Assembly (NCBI RefSeq): GCF_014647675.1
Contig: NZ_BMPQ01000005.1
Span: 117,340 to 181,339 of the forward strand
Origin: Streptomyces flaveus
GTDB lineage: Bacteria > Actinomycetota > Actinomycetes > Streptomycetales > Streptomycetaceae
Direction: 5' to 3'
Length of the DNA: 64,000 nucleotides
Shown: positions 8,887-16,640 of the stretch, piece after piece
How the letters are laid out: each line of letters starts with the position of its first letter
Numbering within the stretch: position 1 is the first letter of the stretch
The notes under the pieces: model-generated
Seen by the model: only the letters and a program-made list of their open reading frames with translations
Database searches by the model: none
Told to the model about the DNA's origin: nothing
Position numbers and translations under genes: made by a program

Positions 8887-9771
8887 TTAACCGCCGGAGG
8901 CAGTCGCGGCCCACACCATGCGCTCGGTGCGTACCGTCAGGTCGCCCCGCCGCAGGACGCTGTGCGGCCCCTCGGTGTCGAGCAGCCGGTCAAGGGCGGT
9001 GAGGTCCTCGGCCGTCAGTGCCTGGGCGGCACCGCTCCGCAGCCGGCGCAAGCTGCTGAGCGCGTAGCGGCCGACCGCGTCGGTGTGGGGCGGGCCAAGG
9101 TTCACGGTGACGGTGCGTTCGGCCTTGACGGTGAAGCCGGTGGCGGTGAGCTTGGCTCCCCAGTCCGCGCCGCGGTGCGACACATGTTCGGCATGGTGCC
9201 GCGCAAGCGCGGCGTGGCAGCGTTCCTCGAGACCGGGGCGCTCTTCGGGGGCGTCTTCGGGCAGGAACCTGGGGAAGCCGTCCAGTTCGACGACGGCGAA
9301 CAGCCCGCCCGGCGCAAGCGTGTTGCGGACCTGGCGCAGGGCGCGGTCGGGATCGGCCATGTGGTGCATGGAGGCTGATGCCCAGACCAGTTCGGGCGTG
9401 CCGAGGTCGGGCCAGGTCGCATCGAGGTCGGCCTGGACGGTGTGCACCCGGTCGGCCAGGCCCTCTGCCGTGGCTTTCTCGAGCAGGCGGTGCAGGTGGC
9501 TGTTCGAGGTGTCGACGGCGGTCACCTCGGCATGGGGGAACCGCTTGAGCAGTGCGAAGGTGCCGGTTCCGGTCCCGCAGCCCAGATCCACGATGTGACG
9601 GGGGTCGGCTCCGACTGGCAGCCATGCGGTGATGGAGGCGATGTGTTCGGCGAGCACCTCGGCATCCAGGTCGAGGATCTCCGCCTGGCCGTCGGCGTCG
9701 TGGTCCGCTCCGTGCTGGTGGACGGCGTGCGCTTCATGGTCGTGCGATGCGCGCTGGGATGTGTGAGTCAT
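8887..9771 (-). CDS. Class I SAM-dependent methyltransferase
   Basis: A 294-aa cytoplasmic methyltransferase. Motif I is IVDLGCGTGTGTFALLKRF at about residues 57-75, followed by VTAVDTS, and later LVWASASMHHMADPDRALRQV and a PGGLFAVVELDGF segment typical of type-11/25 methyltransferases. The substrate is unknown. The first 45 residues are rich in His, Asp and Ala and contain several His-Asp pairs. The ATG at 9771 is preferred over the much longer upstream reading frame, which would run antisense-like through the XRE gene spacer. It follows the XRE-cupin regulator by 97 bp in the same direction, so the two may be co-transcribed. Confidence 0.88.
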   Translation of the reverse strand: MTHTSQRASHDHEAHAVHQHGADHDADGQAEILDLDAEVLAEHIASITAWLPVGADPRHIVDLGCGTGTGTFALLKRFPHAEVTAVDTSNSHLHRLLEKATAEGLADRVHTVQADLDATWPDLGTPELVWASASMHHMADPDRALRQVRNTLAPGGLFAVVELDGFPRFLPEDAPEERPGLEERCHAALARHHAEHVSHRGADWGAKLTATGFTVKAERTVTVNLGPPHTDAVGRYALSSLRRLRSGAAQALTAEDLTALDRLLDTEGPHSVLRRGDLTVRTERMVWAATASGG

Positions 9772-9868
9772 GCCGACGACGCTAAGAGGACCACGGGCGT
9801 GTGACGCGGCTGCTCCCCGAAAGAGCAAGACGATGGCCGCTCGGCCTGCCGACTGCGCAAGAAACCCG

Positions 9869-10444
9869 TCATTCGGTGCCCTCGCCCCGCTGGTGGCCGC
9901 GCCGGGCGTCACGGTCGAAGATGCCCAGGACCTCGCACGGCCCGCCCTCGGCGCCGATGGCGTGCGGGAGCATCGTCGGGAACTCGGCGGCCTGGTTGGT
10001 CTCCACGCGAAAGCGCCGGTTGCCAAGGAGCAGGACGGCGGTACCGGAGAGCACGACGAGCCACTCACGGCCGGGGTGGGCACGCATGCGCGAGGGGCTG
10101 TCGGGCGGCGGGTCCGTCATCCGCTGACGTACGACGGTCATGCCCGGGTCCGCGCGGATGGGCCACTGCATCCGCTGGTGGGCCGCGTCGATCATCGGGC
10201 TGGAGATGACATCGTCGGTGGCGGTCTCGACGAGCTGGTCGAGCGAGGTGTCCAGGGCGCGGGCGAGGGTGAGGAGTTGATCCAGCGCGAGGCGGCGCCG
10301 GCCGTTCTCGATGCGGCTGAGCGTGGACGGGCTGAGCCGGGCGCGGGTGGCCAGTTCGTCGAGGGACCAGCCCTGCGCCATACGCAGGGCGCGGATCCGT
10401 TTGCGTACGAGGCTGTCGAGCTCACCCTGGTCGTCTTGCGTCAT
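9869..10444 (-). CDS. XRE-family regulator with C-terminal cupin
   Basis: A 191-aa regulator. A helix-turn-helix of the Xre/Cro type fills about residues 9-65 (RIRALRMAQGWSLDELATRA, then LSPSTLSRIENGRR). The C-terminal half is a small cupin barrel (about 105-180) with HPGREWLVVLSG and an RFRVETNQAAEFP segment. Such proteins usually repress a neighbouring metabolic gene and sense a small ligand in the cupin pocket. The methyltransferase gene immediately downstream is the obvious target, but no operator is evident. The ATG at 10444 is preferred over a TTG at 10471. Confidence 0.9.
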   Translation of the reverse strand: MTQDDQGELDSLVRKRIRALRMAQGWSLDELATRARLSPSTLSRIENGRRRLALDQLLTLARALDTSLDQLVETATDDVISSPMIDAAHQRMQWPIRADPGMTVVRQRMTDPPPDSPSRMRAHPGREWLVVLSGTAVLLLGNRRFRVETNQAAEFPTMLPHAIGAEGGPCEVLGIFDRDARRGHQRGEGTE

Positions 10445-10590
10445 GGGCAAAACCGTATGCCCTGTACGCAAGGCGCGGGCCCCGCCCGCCGCAAGCTCAT
10501 GATCTGATCGGAACCCTGGTGAATTCGCCCTGAATTTAGGTACGTTGACCGCACTTCACTCCCACGCCACCCCACCGAGGGAGCCGAGCC

Positions 10591-11535
10591 GTGCCCCAGC
10601 AGCAGAAGATCTTTCGTGCCATCGATGTCGGTGACGGCACCGATGGGACCTGGGCCGCCCACACGCAGGCCCTGTGGCCGGCTGCGGACGGGTGGCTGAC
10701 CGAGGAGAGCAAGACCCCGGAGGGAGCGGCCCGCCCGCGGGAGTTGTTCGAGGTCCATATGCCGGAACTGGTGCCGGTACTCGACCGGCTGGCGGCCGGG
10801 CTCGACCGCCCCGGAGGGGAAACCTTCCTCACCCTCGCCGGTATACGGCCGTTCTTCGCGGGCTGCAGCCAGATCGGAGTCGGCGGCGCCCTGCTACGGA
10901 ACTACGACTTCGACCCCGCCGACTGCGAAGGCACCATCGTCTCCTCCCACTTCCTCCGGCCCGTGATCGGCATGCAGGACGCCGGCTGGGGCCTGCTGGA
11001 CGGGATGAACGACGCGGGCCTCGCCGTCTCGCTCACCTTCGGCGGACGTTTCGTCCACGGCCCCGGCTTCGCCATCCTCATCGTGCTGCGCTATCTCCTG
11101 GAGACCTGCGAGACGGTCGACGAGGCCGTCGACAAGCTGCGTACGATCCCGATCGCCATCCCCCAGAACGTCACCCTCGTCGATGCCGACCGCGCCATGA
11201 CCGTGTACGTCGGCCCCGACATCCCCCTCACCGAGGCTCCGGACGCCTGCGCCACCAACCACCAGCACCTGCCGGTCTCGGACGAGCAGGAAGAGCAGAG
11301 CCGAACCCAGGAACGCCTGGCCACAGTCCGGGCGGCGGGTCCGGACCTCCCGGCGCTGCTGAAGCCACCGCTGTACAACTCCGCCTACGACACGGGCATG
11401 GGCACCGTCTACACCGCCCACTACCGCCCCGCCGAGGGCCAGGTCACCTACCACTGGCCCACCGAAAGCTGGGACCAGTCCTTCACCGACTTCACTCCGG
11501 GGACGCGGACGGTGACCATGGGACGGGCGGAATGA
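10591..11535 (+). CDS. Linear amide C-N hydrolase, C45/choloylglycine-hydrolase-like
   Basis: A 314-aa protein with features of the Ntn-hydrolase group that includes acyl-CoA:6-APA acyltransferase (peptidase C45): the segment FFAGCSQIGVGG contains the likely nucleophile C92, followed by LLRNYDFDP (about 101-109), the common RN-D motif of the family, and later ATNHQHLP. Members cut linear or cyclic amides, and many are self-processed so that Cys becomes the new N-terminus; here C92 would require removal of 91 residues, longer than typical. The substrate is unknown. The gene is single, divergent from the XRE-cupin gene, and ends 79 bp before a convergent gene. Confidence 0.8.
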   Translation: MPQQQKIFRAIDVGDGTDGTWAAHTQALWPAADGWLTEESKTPEGAARPRELFEVHMPELVPVLDRLAAGLDRPGGETFLTLAGIRPFFAGCSQIGVGGALLRNYDFDPADCEGTIVSSHFLRPVIGMQDAGWGLLDGMNDAGLAVSLTFGGRFVHGPGFAILIVLRYLLETCETVDEAVDKLRTIPIAIPQNVTLVDADRAMTVYVGPDIPLTEAPDACATNHQHLPVSDEQEEQSRTQERLATVRAAGPDLPALLKPPLYNSAYDTGMGTVYTAHYRPAEGQVTYHWPTESWDQSFTDFTPGTRTVTMGRAE

Positions 11536-11614
11536 CGCCGTCCGGCTCATGCCCCATGGGCACTGACACGGACGTACGGACGGACACAGAGGTACGTACT
11601 GACGCAGACGTACG

Positions 11615-12355
11615 TCACGACGCCGTGCCGCTCGGCATCGTCCGCACCGGAGTCGGCGTCGCCGGCATCGGTGTCGGCCTGGGCGCCGCTCCCACCACCG
11701 CCACCACCGCACCCGTGTCGAGCCGCCGGTACAACCACTCCGCGTCGCCGCGGCGCAGCCCGATCCAGCCCGCCGTGCTGTCGTAGTTGCCGGGCGCCTT
11801 CTCGTCCAGGGTGAAGGCGACGATGTAGTTCGTACGGTTCTGGGGGGTGCGCAGCTGGATCACCCAGGGCGTCTTCGTCTCGTACCCTCGCCCGAACCCG
11901 AGCGTGTCGGCGGGCAGGGCTGCGACCTTGTACTTGCCGGTGACCGTCATACGGCCCGTCGGCGTGGGCGTCTTGGCCGCCCCCGCGGAGATGGGCAGGA
12001 CGCGTCCCCCGACGACCAGTTCACGCCGCGAGAGGTTGACGGTCGCGGCGGGCACCGAGCCGGCGACGGACGACGGACCCGGTGCCTTCAGCGTGGCGGC
12101 GGGCTGCGCGGGCGGCCTGGAGTGGCCGTCCTTTCCGCCGACGAACGCCATGCTCAGGACCACGGACACGGCCGCCACCGCGCCGGCACCGATCGTGGCG
12201 AGGGAGGCGTGACGGCGCCGCCGACGGCGTACGGCACGGCGGCGGATCTCAGCGCCAGGGGCGGGCAGCGGGGTCTCGTGGTTCTCGGCCAACTCATGGA
12301 GGGTGCGGGCCAGTTCGCGGTGGGGCTCGGCGGGCGGCCGGGGCTCATCGGACAC
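11615..12355 (-). CDS. Membrane-anchored L,D-transpeptidase-like pseudoenzyme, candidate anti-sigma partner
   Basis: A 246-aa protein: a cytoplasmic N-terminus of about 50 residues with an Arg cluster (38-48), one membrane helix (about 51-73), a Pro/Ala linker, then an outside domain (about 105-222) that follows the YkuD L,D-transpeptidase pattern, including TPTG (131-134). At the place where active enzymes have the catalytic Cys (S/T-x-G-C-I-R/G), this protein reads STAGWIGL with Trp197, and the usual His upstream is missing as well, so it should not be catalytic. Its GTG start overlaps the 3' end of the ECF sigma gene by 11 bp after a strong AGGGAGGA site. Topology and coupling suggest a regulator of that sigma factor; no zinc anti-sigma HxxxCxxC motif is present. 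Confidence 0.7.
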   Translation of the reverse strand: MSDEPRPPAEPHRELARTLHELAENHETPLPAPGAEIRRRAVRRRRRRHASLATIGAGAVAAVSVVLSMAFVGGKDGHSRPPAQPAATLKAPGPSSVAGSVPAATVNLSRRELVVGGRVLPISAGAAKTPTPTGRMTVTGKYKVAALPADTLGFGRGYETKTPWVIQLRTPQNRTNYIVAFTLDEKAPGNYDSTAGWIGLRRGDAEWLYRRLDTGAVVAVVGAAPRPTPMPATPTPVRTMPSGTAS

Positions 12356-12854
12356 GATCGTCCTCCCTCTCAGCCAGTTCGTCGGCCTCGCTCAGCCACC
12401 GCGCCAGCGCCGCGCGGCCACGGGACAGCCGGGCCTTGACGGTGCCCACGGGCGCACCGGTTTCGGAGGCTACCTGTTCGACGGTGAGGTCGCACAGATG
12501 GTGCAGTACGACTGCCCTGCGCTGCGCCTCGGGCAGCGCCCTGAGCGCCTCGACCAGCGCGGTGCGCTCGGGCCCCGGCCCCGGCATGTGCTCCGGCGGC
12601 GGATTGCGGCGCACGAGTTCCAGCCAACGCCGCGCCCGCCGCCAGCGGCTCACCGCGAGCCGCATCGCGACGGTACGGATCCACGCCTCGGGAGCCCCTT
12701 CGGCCAGGAACTCCCGCCGCCGGTCCCAGGCACGTACGAACGCCTCCTGGACGACGTCCTGCGCCTCACTGTGGTCCCCGGTGAAGGCGTAGAGCTGGCC
12801 GGTCAGCCGCGGGAACGCGGCGGCGTAGAACGCGTCGAACTCTTCCTCGGTCAT
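12345..12854 (-). CDS. ECF sigma factor, SigE-like group
   Basis: A 169-aa RNA polymerase sigma factor of the extracytoplasmic-function class. Region 2 spans about residues 5-70 (FDAFYAAAFPRLTGQLYAFT, then AQDVVQEAFVRAWDR) and region 4 about 100-160 (ALRALPEAQRRAVVLHHL, then GAPVGTVKARLSRGRAAL). It ends inside the start of the membrane pseudo-transpeptidase gene, which implies co-regulation. I use the ATG at 12854, where the family consensus begins. An in-frame ATG at 12953 would include a 21-bp tandem repeat (7 codons per unit) and is the alternative start. Confidence 0.92.
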   Translation of the reverse strand: MTEEEFDAFYAAAFPRLTGQLYAFTGDHSEAQDVVQEAFVRAWDRRREFLAEGAPEAWIRTVAMRLAVSRWRRARRWLELVRRNPPPEHMPGPGPERTALVEALRALPEAQRRAVVLHHLCDLTVEQVASETGAPVGTVKARLSRGRAALARWLSEADELAEREDDRVR

Positions 12855-12905
12855 GCCCCCCGCCGGAGTCTGCGGGACGTCGTGCGACCCGGTCGTCCCT
12901 GCCGT

Positions 12906-12946
12906 GTGTACGGGTCCCTGGGTCGGGTGTACGGGTCCCTGGGTCG
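12906..12946. repeat. Two 21-bp direct repeats upstream of the ECF sigma gene
   Basis: GTGTACGGGTCCCTGGGTCG occurs at 12906-12925 and again at 12927-12946, a period of 21 bp. The repeats lie 52-92 bp upstream of the chosen sigma-factor start. The period is two DNA turns (operator-like) but also seven codons in the frame of the longer possible sigma N-terminus. Confidence 0.85.
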
Positions 12947-12992
12947 CGTACATCGAAGCACAACACGGTAGTTGACCGAAGTTCAGCCAGGG

Positions 12993-13751
12993 TCAGCGCT
13001 TCTCGTACGGGTTCGAGGGCTGGTCGACGCGTCGCACGGAGGTGGCGTTCAGGACCGGGCGGGCCTCGTCCGAGCCGGGTGTGCCGGTGCGGTGCCAGGT
13101 GCCGGTGACGGTGACCCAGGTGTCGCGAGCGGGGGCTTTCGCGCCGCGGACCTGGACCTTCAGGGGCGCGGCGTCGGCGGCGCAGCAGTTGACGAAGAGG
13201 CGGGCGACGTACCACCTGCCGTCGTCGTCCTTCGTCACGAAGCCCGTCAGCCGGAGGGTGCGCCCCTTCATGGACGCGCCGCTGTCCCACTGCGCGCGCG
13301 ACGCGAACGAGTTCAGGGTGAGCTCGACCGGGTCCCCCGCCGGGAGCTTCGGGAAGGTACCGACGCCCTGTGCCGCGACCTTCGCCTCCTCGCGCTCGGC
13401 GCTGTACGAGCCGAGGGCGGGCGGCGGGTAGAGGATGAGGGCGAGGGCGGGGGCGGCGAGGAGCCAGGCGATACGGGGGCTGCGGCTGTGGTCGTGACCG
13501 TGATGGTCCTCGTGCCCGTCCTCACCCTCATGGCCATGGTCGTCGTCGCCGTGATCACGACGGCCGCCGTCACCGTTCTCACGCCTGACGAGGCCCAGCA
13601 CGCCGAGCACGACCAGCAGCACCCCGGAAATGATCAGATACGGCCGCAGCCCCTCCTTCACATACCGCAGATACAGCTCGCTGAAGAGGGACACCCTCAG
13701 CAACGCCGCCCCGCACAGAAGCAGCAACACCCCCTGCGTACGGAACCTCAT
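12993..13751 (-). CDS. YcgQ-like (TIGR03943/DUF1980) membrane-anchored protein
   Basis: A 252-aa protein with two N-terminal membrane helices (about residues 6-22 and 34-54), a His/Asp/Glu-rich cytoplasmic loop with ten His in about 35 residues (around 65-95), a third helix (about 100-118), and a C-terminal outside domain containing FVNCCAADAAP and a GTWHRTG stretch near the end. This matches TIGR03943, whose members are always next to a YcgR-type permease, as here, where the two genes overlap by ATGA. The His-rich loop and the Cys pair suggest a metal. The function of the pair is not established. The start at 13751 begins exactly at the first helix. Confidence 0.85.
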   Translation of the reverse strand: MRFRTQGVLLLLCGAALLRVSLFSELYLRYVKEGLRPYLIISGVLLVVLGVLGLVRRENGDGGRRDHGDDDHGHEGEDGHEDHHGHDHSRSPRIAWLLAAPALALILYPPPALGSYSAEREEAKVAAQGVGTFPKLPAGDPVELTLNSFASRAQWDSGASMKGRTLRLTGFVTKDDDGRWYVARLFVNCCAADAAPLKVQVRGAKAPARDTWVTVTGTWHRTGTPGSDEARPVLNATSVRRVDQPSNPYEKR

Positions 13752-14776
13752 AGCAGCCACCACCCCACACCCACACTGCTCGCCACGGCCACGACCCACG
13801 TCACGGACGAGAACCGGATGGCGAAGGCCCGCCCGAAGGTACCTGCCTGGAGGGCGAACAGTTTCAGGTCGACCATCGGCCCGACCACCATGAACGCGAG
13901 CCGCGCGGTCGGCGAGAACCCGGTCAGCGAGGCCGCGACGAAGGCGTCGGCCTCGGAGCAGACGCACAGCACGACGGCGAGTACGGCGAGCAGCAGCACC
14001 GACAGCCAGGGCGAGTCGGTGAAGAGGTCGAGCACGGAGCGCGGCACGAGGATGTTGAAGGTCGCCGCGGCAGCCGCGCCCAGGACGAGGAAGCCGCCCG
14101 CGTGCAGAAAGTCGTGCTGCAGCCCGTCCCGGAAGCCGCGCCACCCGGTAGGGGACGTGCCCTTGCCGGTCGTACGCCGCTGGGGCAGCCACTCCTCCTT
14201 CCCGAACCGGACCCACAGCCACCCCATCACCACGGCGGTGCCGAGCGAGGCGACGAGCCGGGCGCCGACCATGGCCGGGTTGCCCGGGAAGGCGATGGAG
14301 GTGGCGACGAGCACGACCGGATTGATGGCGGGCGCGGACAGCAGAAAGGCCAGCGCGGCGGCCGGCGCGACACCGCGCCGCATCAGACTGTCGGCCACCG
14401 GCACGGAAGCGCACTCGCACCCGGGAAGCACCACCCCGGCCGCCCCCGCGACCGGCACGGCGAACGCCGGTTTCTTGGGCAGTACGCGGCTGAAGACCCG
14501 CTCCGGCACGAACGCCCCGATCCCCGCGGACACCGCCGTCCCGAGCAGCAGAAAAGGCATCGCCTGCACGGCTATGGACGTGAACACGGTCCACCAGGCC
14601 GCCATGGCAGGCGTAGCAAGATCAAGCGCGAACATCGGCCCGAGCACGGACCCAACGGTGACGATCGCAACGAGGGCGACCCCGCCCACGACGAGATACA
14701 CAACCCCCCGCGCGGCCAACCGCGCACCGTCGGCCAGACTCCCTCGCTCCTCCACGCCCCTTGCTTCCCGCCTCAC
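13748..14776 (-). CDS. YcgR-like permease (PF03773/ArsP-type)
   Basis: A 342-aa polytopic membrane protein, about eight hydrophobic helices, of the predicted-permease family PF03773. The motif LPGCECASVPVADSL (about residues 121-135) with two conserved Cys and a later CVCSEADAFVAAS stretch are characteristic. Related proteins export organoarsenicals or move other metals, but this subgroup, paired with TIGR03943, is uncharacterised. Its stop overlaps the start of the YcgQ-like gene (ATGA), so translation is coupled. The first 25 residues are charged and precede the first helix. I found no Zur-type box in the 70 bp upstream. Confidence 0.87.
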   Translation of the reverse strand: MRREARGVEERGSLADGARLAARGVVYLVVGGVALVAIVTVGSVLGPMFALDLATPAMAAWWTVFTSIAVQAMPFLLLGTAVSAGIGAFVPERVFSRVLPKKPAFAVPVAGAAGVVLPGCECASVPVADSLMRRGVAPAAALAFLLSAPAINPVVLVATSIAFPGNPAMVGARLVASLGTAVVMGWLWVRFGKEEWLPQRRTTGKGTSPTGWRGFRDGLQHDFLHAGGFLVLGAAAAATFNILVPRSVLDLFTDSPWLSVLLLAVLAVVLCVCSEADAFVAASLTGFSPTARLAFMVVGPMVDLKLFALQAGTFGRAFAIRFSSVTWVVAVASSVGVGWWLL

Positions 14777-14853
14777 AGGTCGTACGTCCGTACCTCCGTA
14801 CGCTCCGGGCAGATTAACCGGTGCCGCTGTGCGGGCTCCTCGGTGCCTTGGTG

Positions 14854-15519
14854 TCAGGCGCGTGCCAGTGTGCCCGCGATCAGCGTGGCGGTGGCGTGTT
14901 CCAGGGTGGTGCGCAGGTCCAGGCGGAGCACGCTCACGGCGGGGTCGGCTTCGTAGGCGGCGGCAGCGCTGGCGGAGGGCCGGCAGTAGGACGAGAGGGC
15001 GCCGGCCAGGATCATCGTCATCATGGCCACCGTCCGGGCGCCGTCGCCGAGTTCCGGCACGTACTGGCGGATGAGGTCGGTCATGGTCGCGAGGCCGGCG
15101 ATGGCCGTCCGCTTGTGGCGCACCACGACGTCGACGGACACGTTGTGCTCCAGCACATTGGGCTGTGCGTTGATGAGATCGAGCAGCACCGTCTGGCGTG
15201 CGAGGGACGCGCTGAGTACCGCAGCCATCTGGTCACCACGTTCGCGCGCCGACAGGTGTGGGTCGACACCCTTGGCCAGTTCGTCCGGCAGCTCCACCAG
15301 CCATCTCGCCATGGCGCGCTCCAGCAGTTCGAACAGCACTGCCTCACGGGACTCGAAGTAACGCAGCACATTCGACTTGGCCAGCCCGACCCGTCGGCTC
15401 AGCTCGTTGAGGCTCAGGTCGGCCACCGGCATCTCGTCGAGCATCGCCGCCGCCGTGTCCAGGATCGTCTGGCGCCGGATCTCGCGCTGCTCCTTGCTGC
15501 GTGCCCGCTGGAATGTCAT
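14854..15519 (-). CDS. TetR-family transcriptional regulator
   Basis: A 221-aa TetR-type repressor. The N-terminal helix-turn-helix (about residues 12-60) contains RQTILDTAAAMLDEMPVADL, then LNELSRRVGLAKSNVLRYFE; the C-terminal 160 residues form the helical ligand-binding domain and resemble the AcrR/TetR C-terminal class with no motif naming a ligand. It is divergent from the SDR gene. Three related 13-bp palindromic sites lie in the 95-bp divergent spacer, making it very likely that it represses both itself and the SDR gene. Confidence 0.92.
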   Translation of the reverse strand: MTFQRARSKEQREIRRQTILDTAAAMLDEMPVADLSLNELSRRVGLAKSNVLRYFESREAVLFELLERAMARWLVELPDELAKGVDPHLSARERGDQMAAVLSASLARQTVLLDLINAQPNVLEHNVSVDVVVRHKRTAIAGLATMTDLIRQYVPELGDGARTVAMMTMILAGALSSYCRPSASAAAAYEADPAVSVLRLDLRTTLEHATATLIAGTLARA

Positions 15520-15532
15520 GGCCCCAGTTTAC

Positions 15533-15600
15533 AAACCAGCGGTCTCTTGACAGCAGACCGACGGTCTCTTACTGTCGAAGCCATAAGAGACTAACGGTCT
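15533..15600. promoter_or_regulatory. Three operator sites in the TetR/SDR divergent promoter
   Basis: The perfect 13-bp palindrome AGACCGACGGTCT sits at 15555-15567. A second site, AGACTAACGGTCT (2 differences), is at 15588-15600, and a third, AAACCAGCGGTCT (3 differences), at 15533-15545. Centre-to-centre spacing is 22 and 33 bp, i.e. two and three helical turns, so bound dimers would face the same side of the DNA. The first abuts the tetR start and the last abuts the AAGGAG of the SDR gene. Confidence 0.8.
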
Positions 15601-15614
15601 ATAAGGAGATCGAC

Positions 15615-16508
15615 ATGAAGTGGACCGAGCGTGACATACCCGAGCAGAAGGGGCGGGTGGCGGTCGTGACCGGCGCCAACACCGGCCTCGGCTTCGAGAC
15701 CGCCCGCGCCCTGGCGGAACACGGGGCGACGGTGGTGCTGGCCGTGCGGGACGTCGAGAAGGGCAGGCAGGCGGCCGCCCGCATGTCCGGCGACGTCACC
15801 GTGCAGGAGCTGGACCTGACGTCACTGGAGTCGATCCGCGCCGCCGCTGCCGACCTGCACGGAACGCACACGGGGATCGACCTGCTGATCAACAACGCCG
15901 GTGTGATGTACCCGCCGAAGCAGACCACGCGCGACGGGTTCGAGCTGCAGTTCGGCACCAACCACCTCGGCCACTTCGCGTTCACCGGGCTGGTGTTGGA
16001 CCTGCTGCTGCCCGTGCCGGACTCGCGGGTGGTGACGGTCAGCAGCGTCGCCCACCGCATCCGGGCCGCCATCCACTTCGACGACCTGCAGTCGGAGCGG
16101 TCCTACAGCCGAGTCGCGGCCTACGGACAGTCGAAGCTGGCGAACCTGCTGTTCACCTACGAGCTGCAACGCCGCCTCGCCCTGCACGGCAGCACGAACG
16201 CGGTGGCCGCACACCCGGGTCTGGCCAACACCGACCTCATGCGCAACCTCCCCGCCGCGATGCGGGTGATCACCCCCGTGATCGGGCCTTTGATGAGCCA
16301 GAAGCCGGAGATGGGCGCCCTGCCGACCCTGCGCGCGGCCACCGACCCCGCCGTCCTCGGCGGCCAGTACTACGGCCCGGACGGGATGGGCGAGTACCGA
16401 GGACACCCGCAGGTCGTCGAGTCCAGCCCCGAGTCCTACGACCGGACCGTCCAGCAACGCCTGTGGGCCGTCTCCGAGAACCTCACCGGCGTGAAGTTCC
16501 CTGTCTAG
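15615..16508 (+). CDS. Short-chain dehydrogenase/reductase (retinol-dehydrogenase-like)
   Basis: A 297-aa NAD(P)-dependent oxidoreductase. The cofactor motif is VVTGANTGLGFETARALAEH (about residues 16-35), followed by LDLLINNAGVM-type sequence (IDLLINNAGVMYPP), NHLGHFAFTGL, a catalytic Ser in VVTVSSVAHR, and YGQSKLANLLF with the Tyr-x3-Lys pair. It resembles the retinol dehydrogenase/WW-domain-oxidoreductase-like SDR group. The substrate is unknown. AAGGAG lies 8 bp before the ATG at 15615. Regulation is probably by the divergent TetR protein through three operators. Confidence 0.93.
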   Translation: MKWTERDIPEQKGRVAVVTGANTGLGFETARALAEHGATVVLAVRDVEKGRQAAARMSGDVTVQELDLTSLESIRAAAADLHGTHTGIDLLINNAGVMYPPKQTTRDGFELQFGTNHLGHFAFTGLVLDLLLPVPDSRVVTVSSVAHRIRAAIHFDDLQSERSYSRVAAYGQSKLANLLFTYELQRRLALHGSTNAVAAHPGLANTDLMRNLPAAMRVITPVIGPLMSQKPEMGALPTLRAATDPAVLGGQYYGPDGMGEYRGHPQVVESSPESYDRTVQQRLWAVSENLTGVKFPV

Positions 16509-16640
16509 GCCTTGGGGAGGGCAGGCGTCTCGCTCATCAGGTTGGCGCGGCTTTGCCGTCACACGGGCCGATGACGGCAAAGCCGGGGCCACCGGAAATC
16601 CGCACCGGCCAGCAGCGCCGGATCCTGCACCACGGAGGAC

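Noticed and set aside
8458..9002. Open frames of 135-149 codons between the DUF1963 and methyltransferase genes
   Set aside because: They lie in inverted-repeat DNA, occur on both strands, and have no family-like sequence or good ribosome site.
12906..12946. CRISPR array
   Set aside because: Only two adjacent copies with a single base between them; no spacers and no cas genes.
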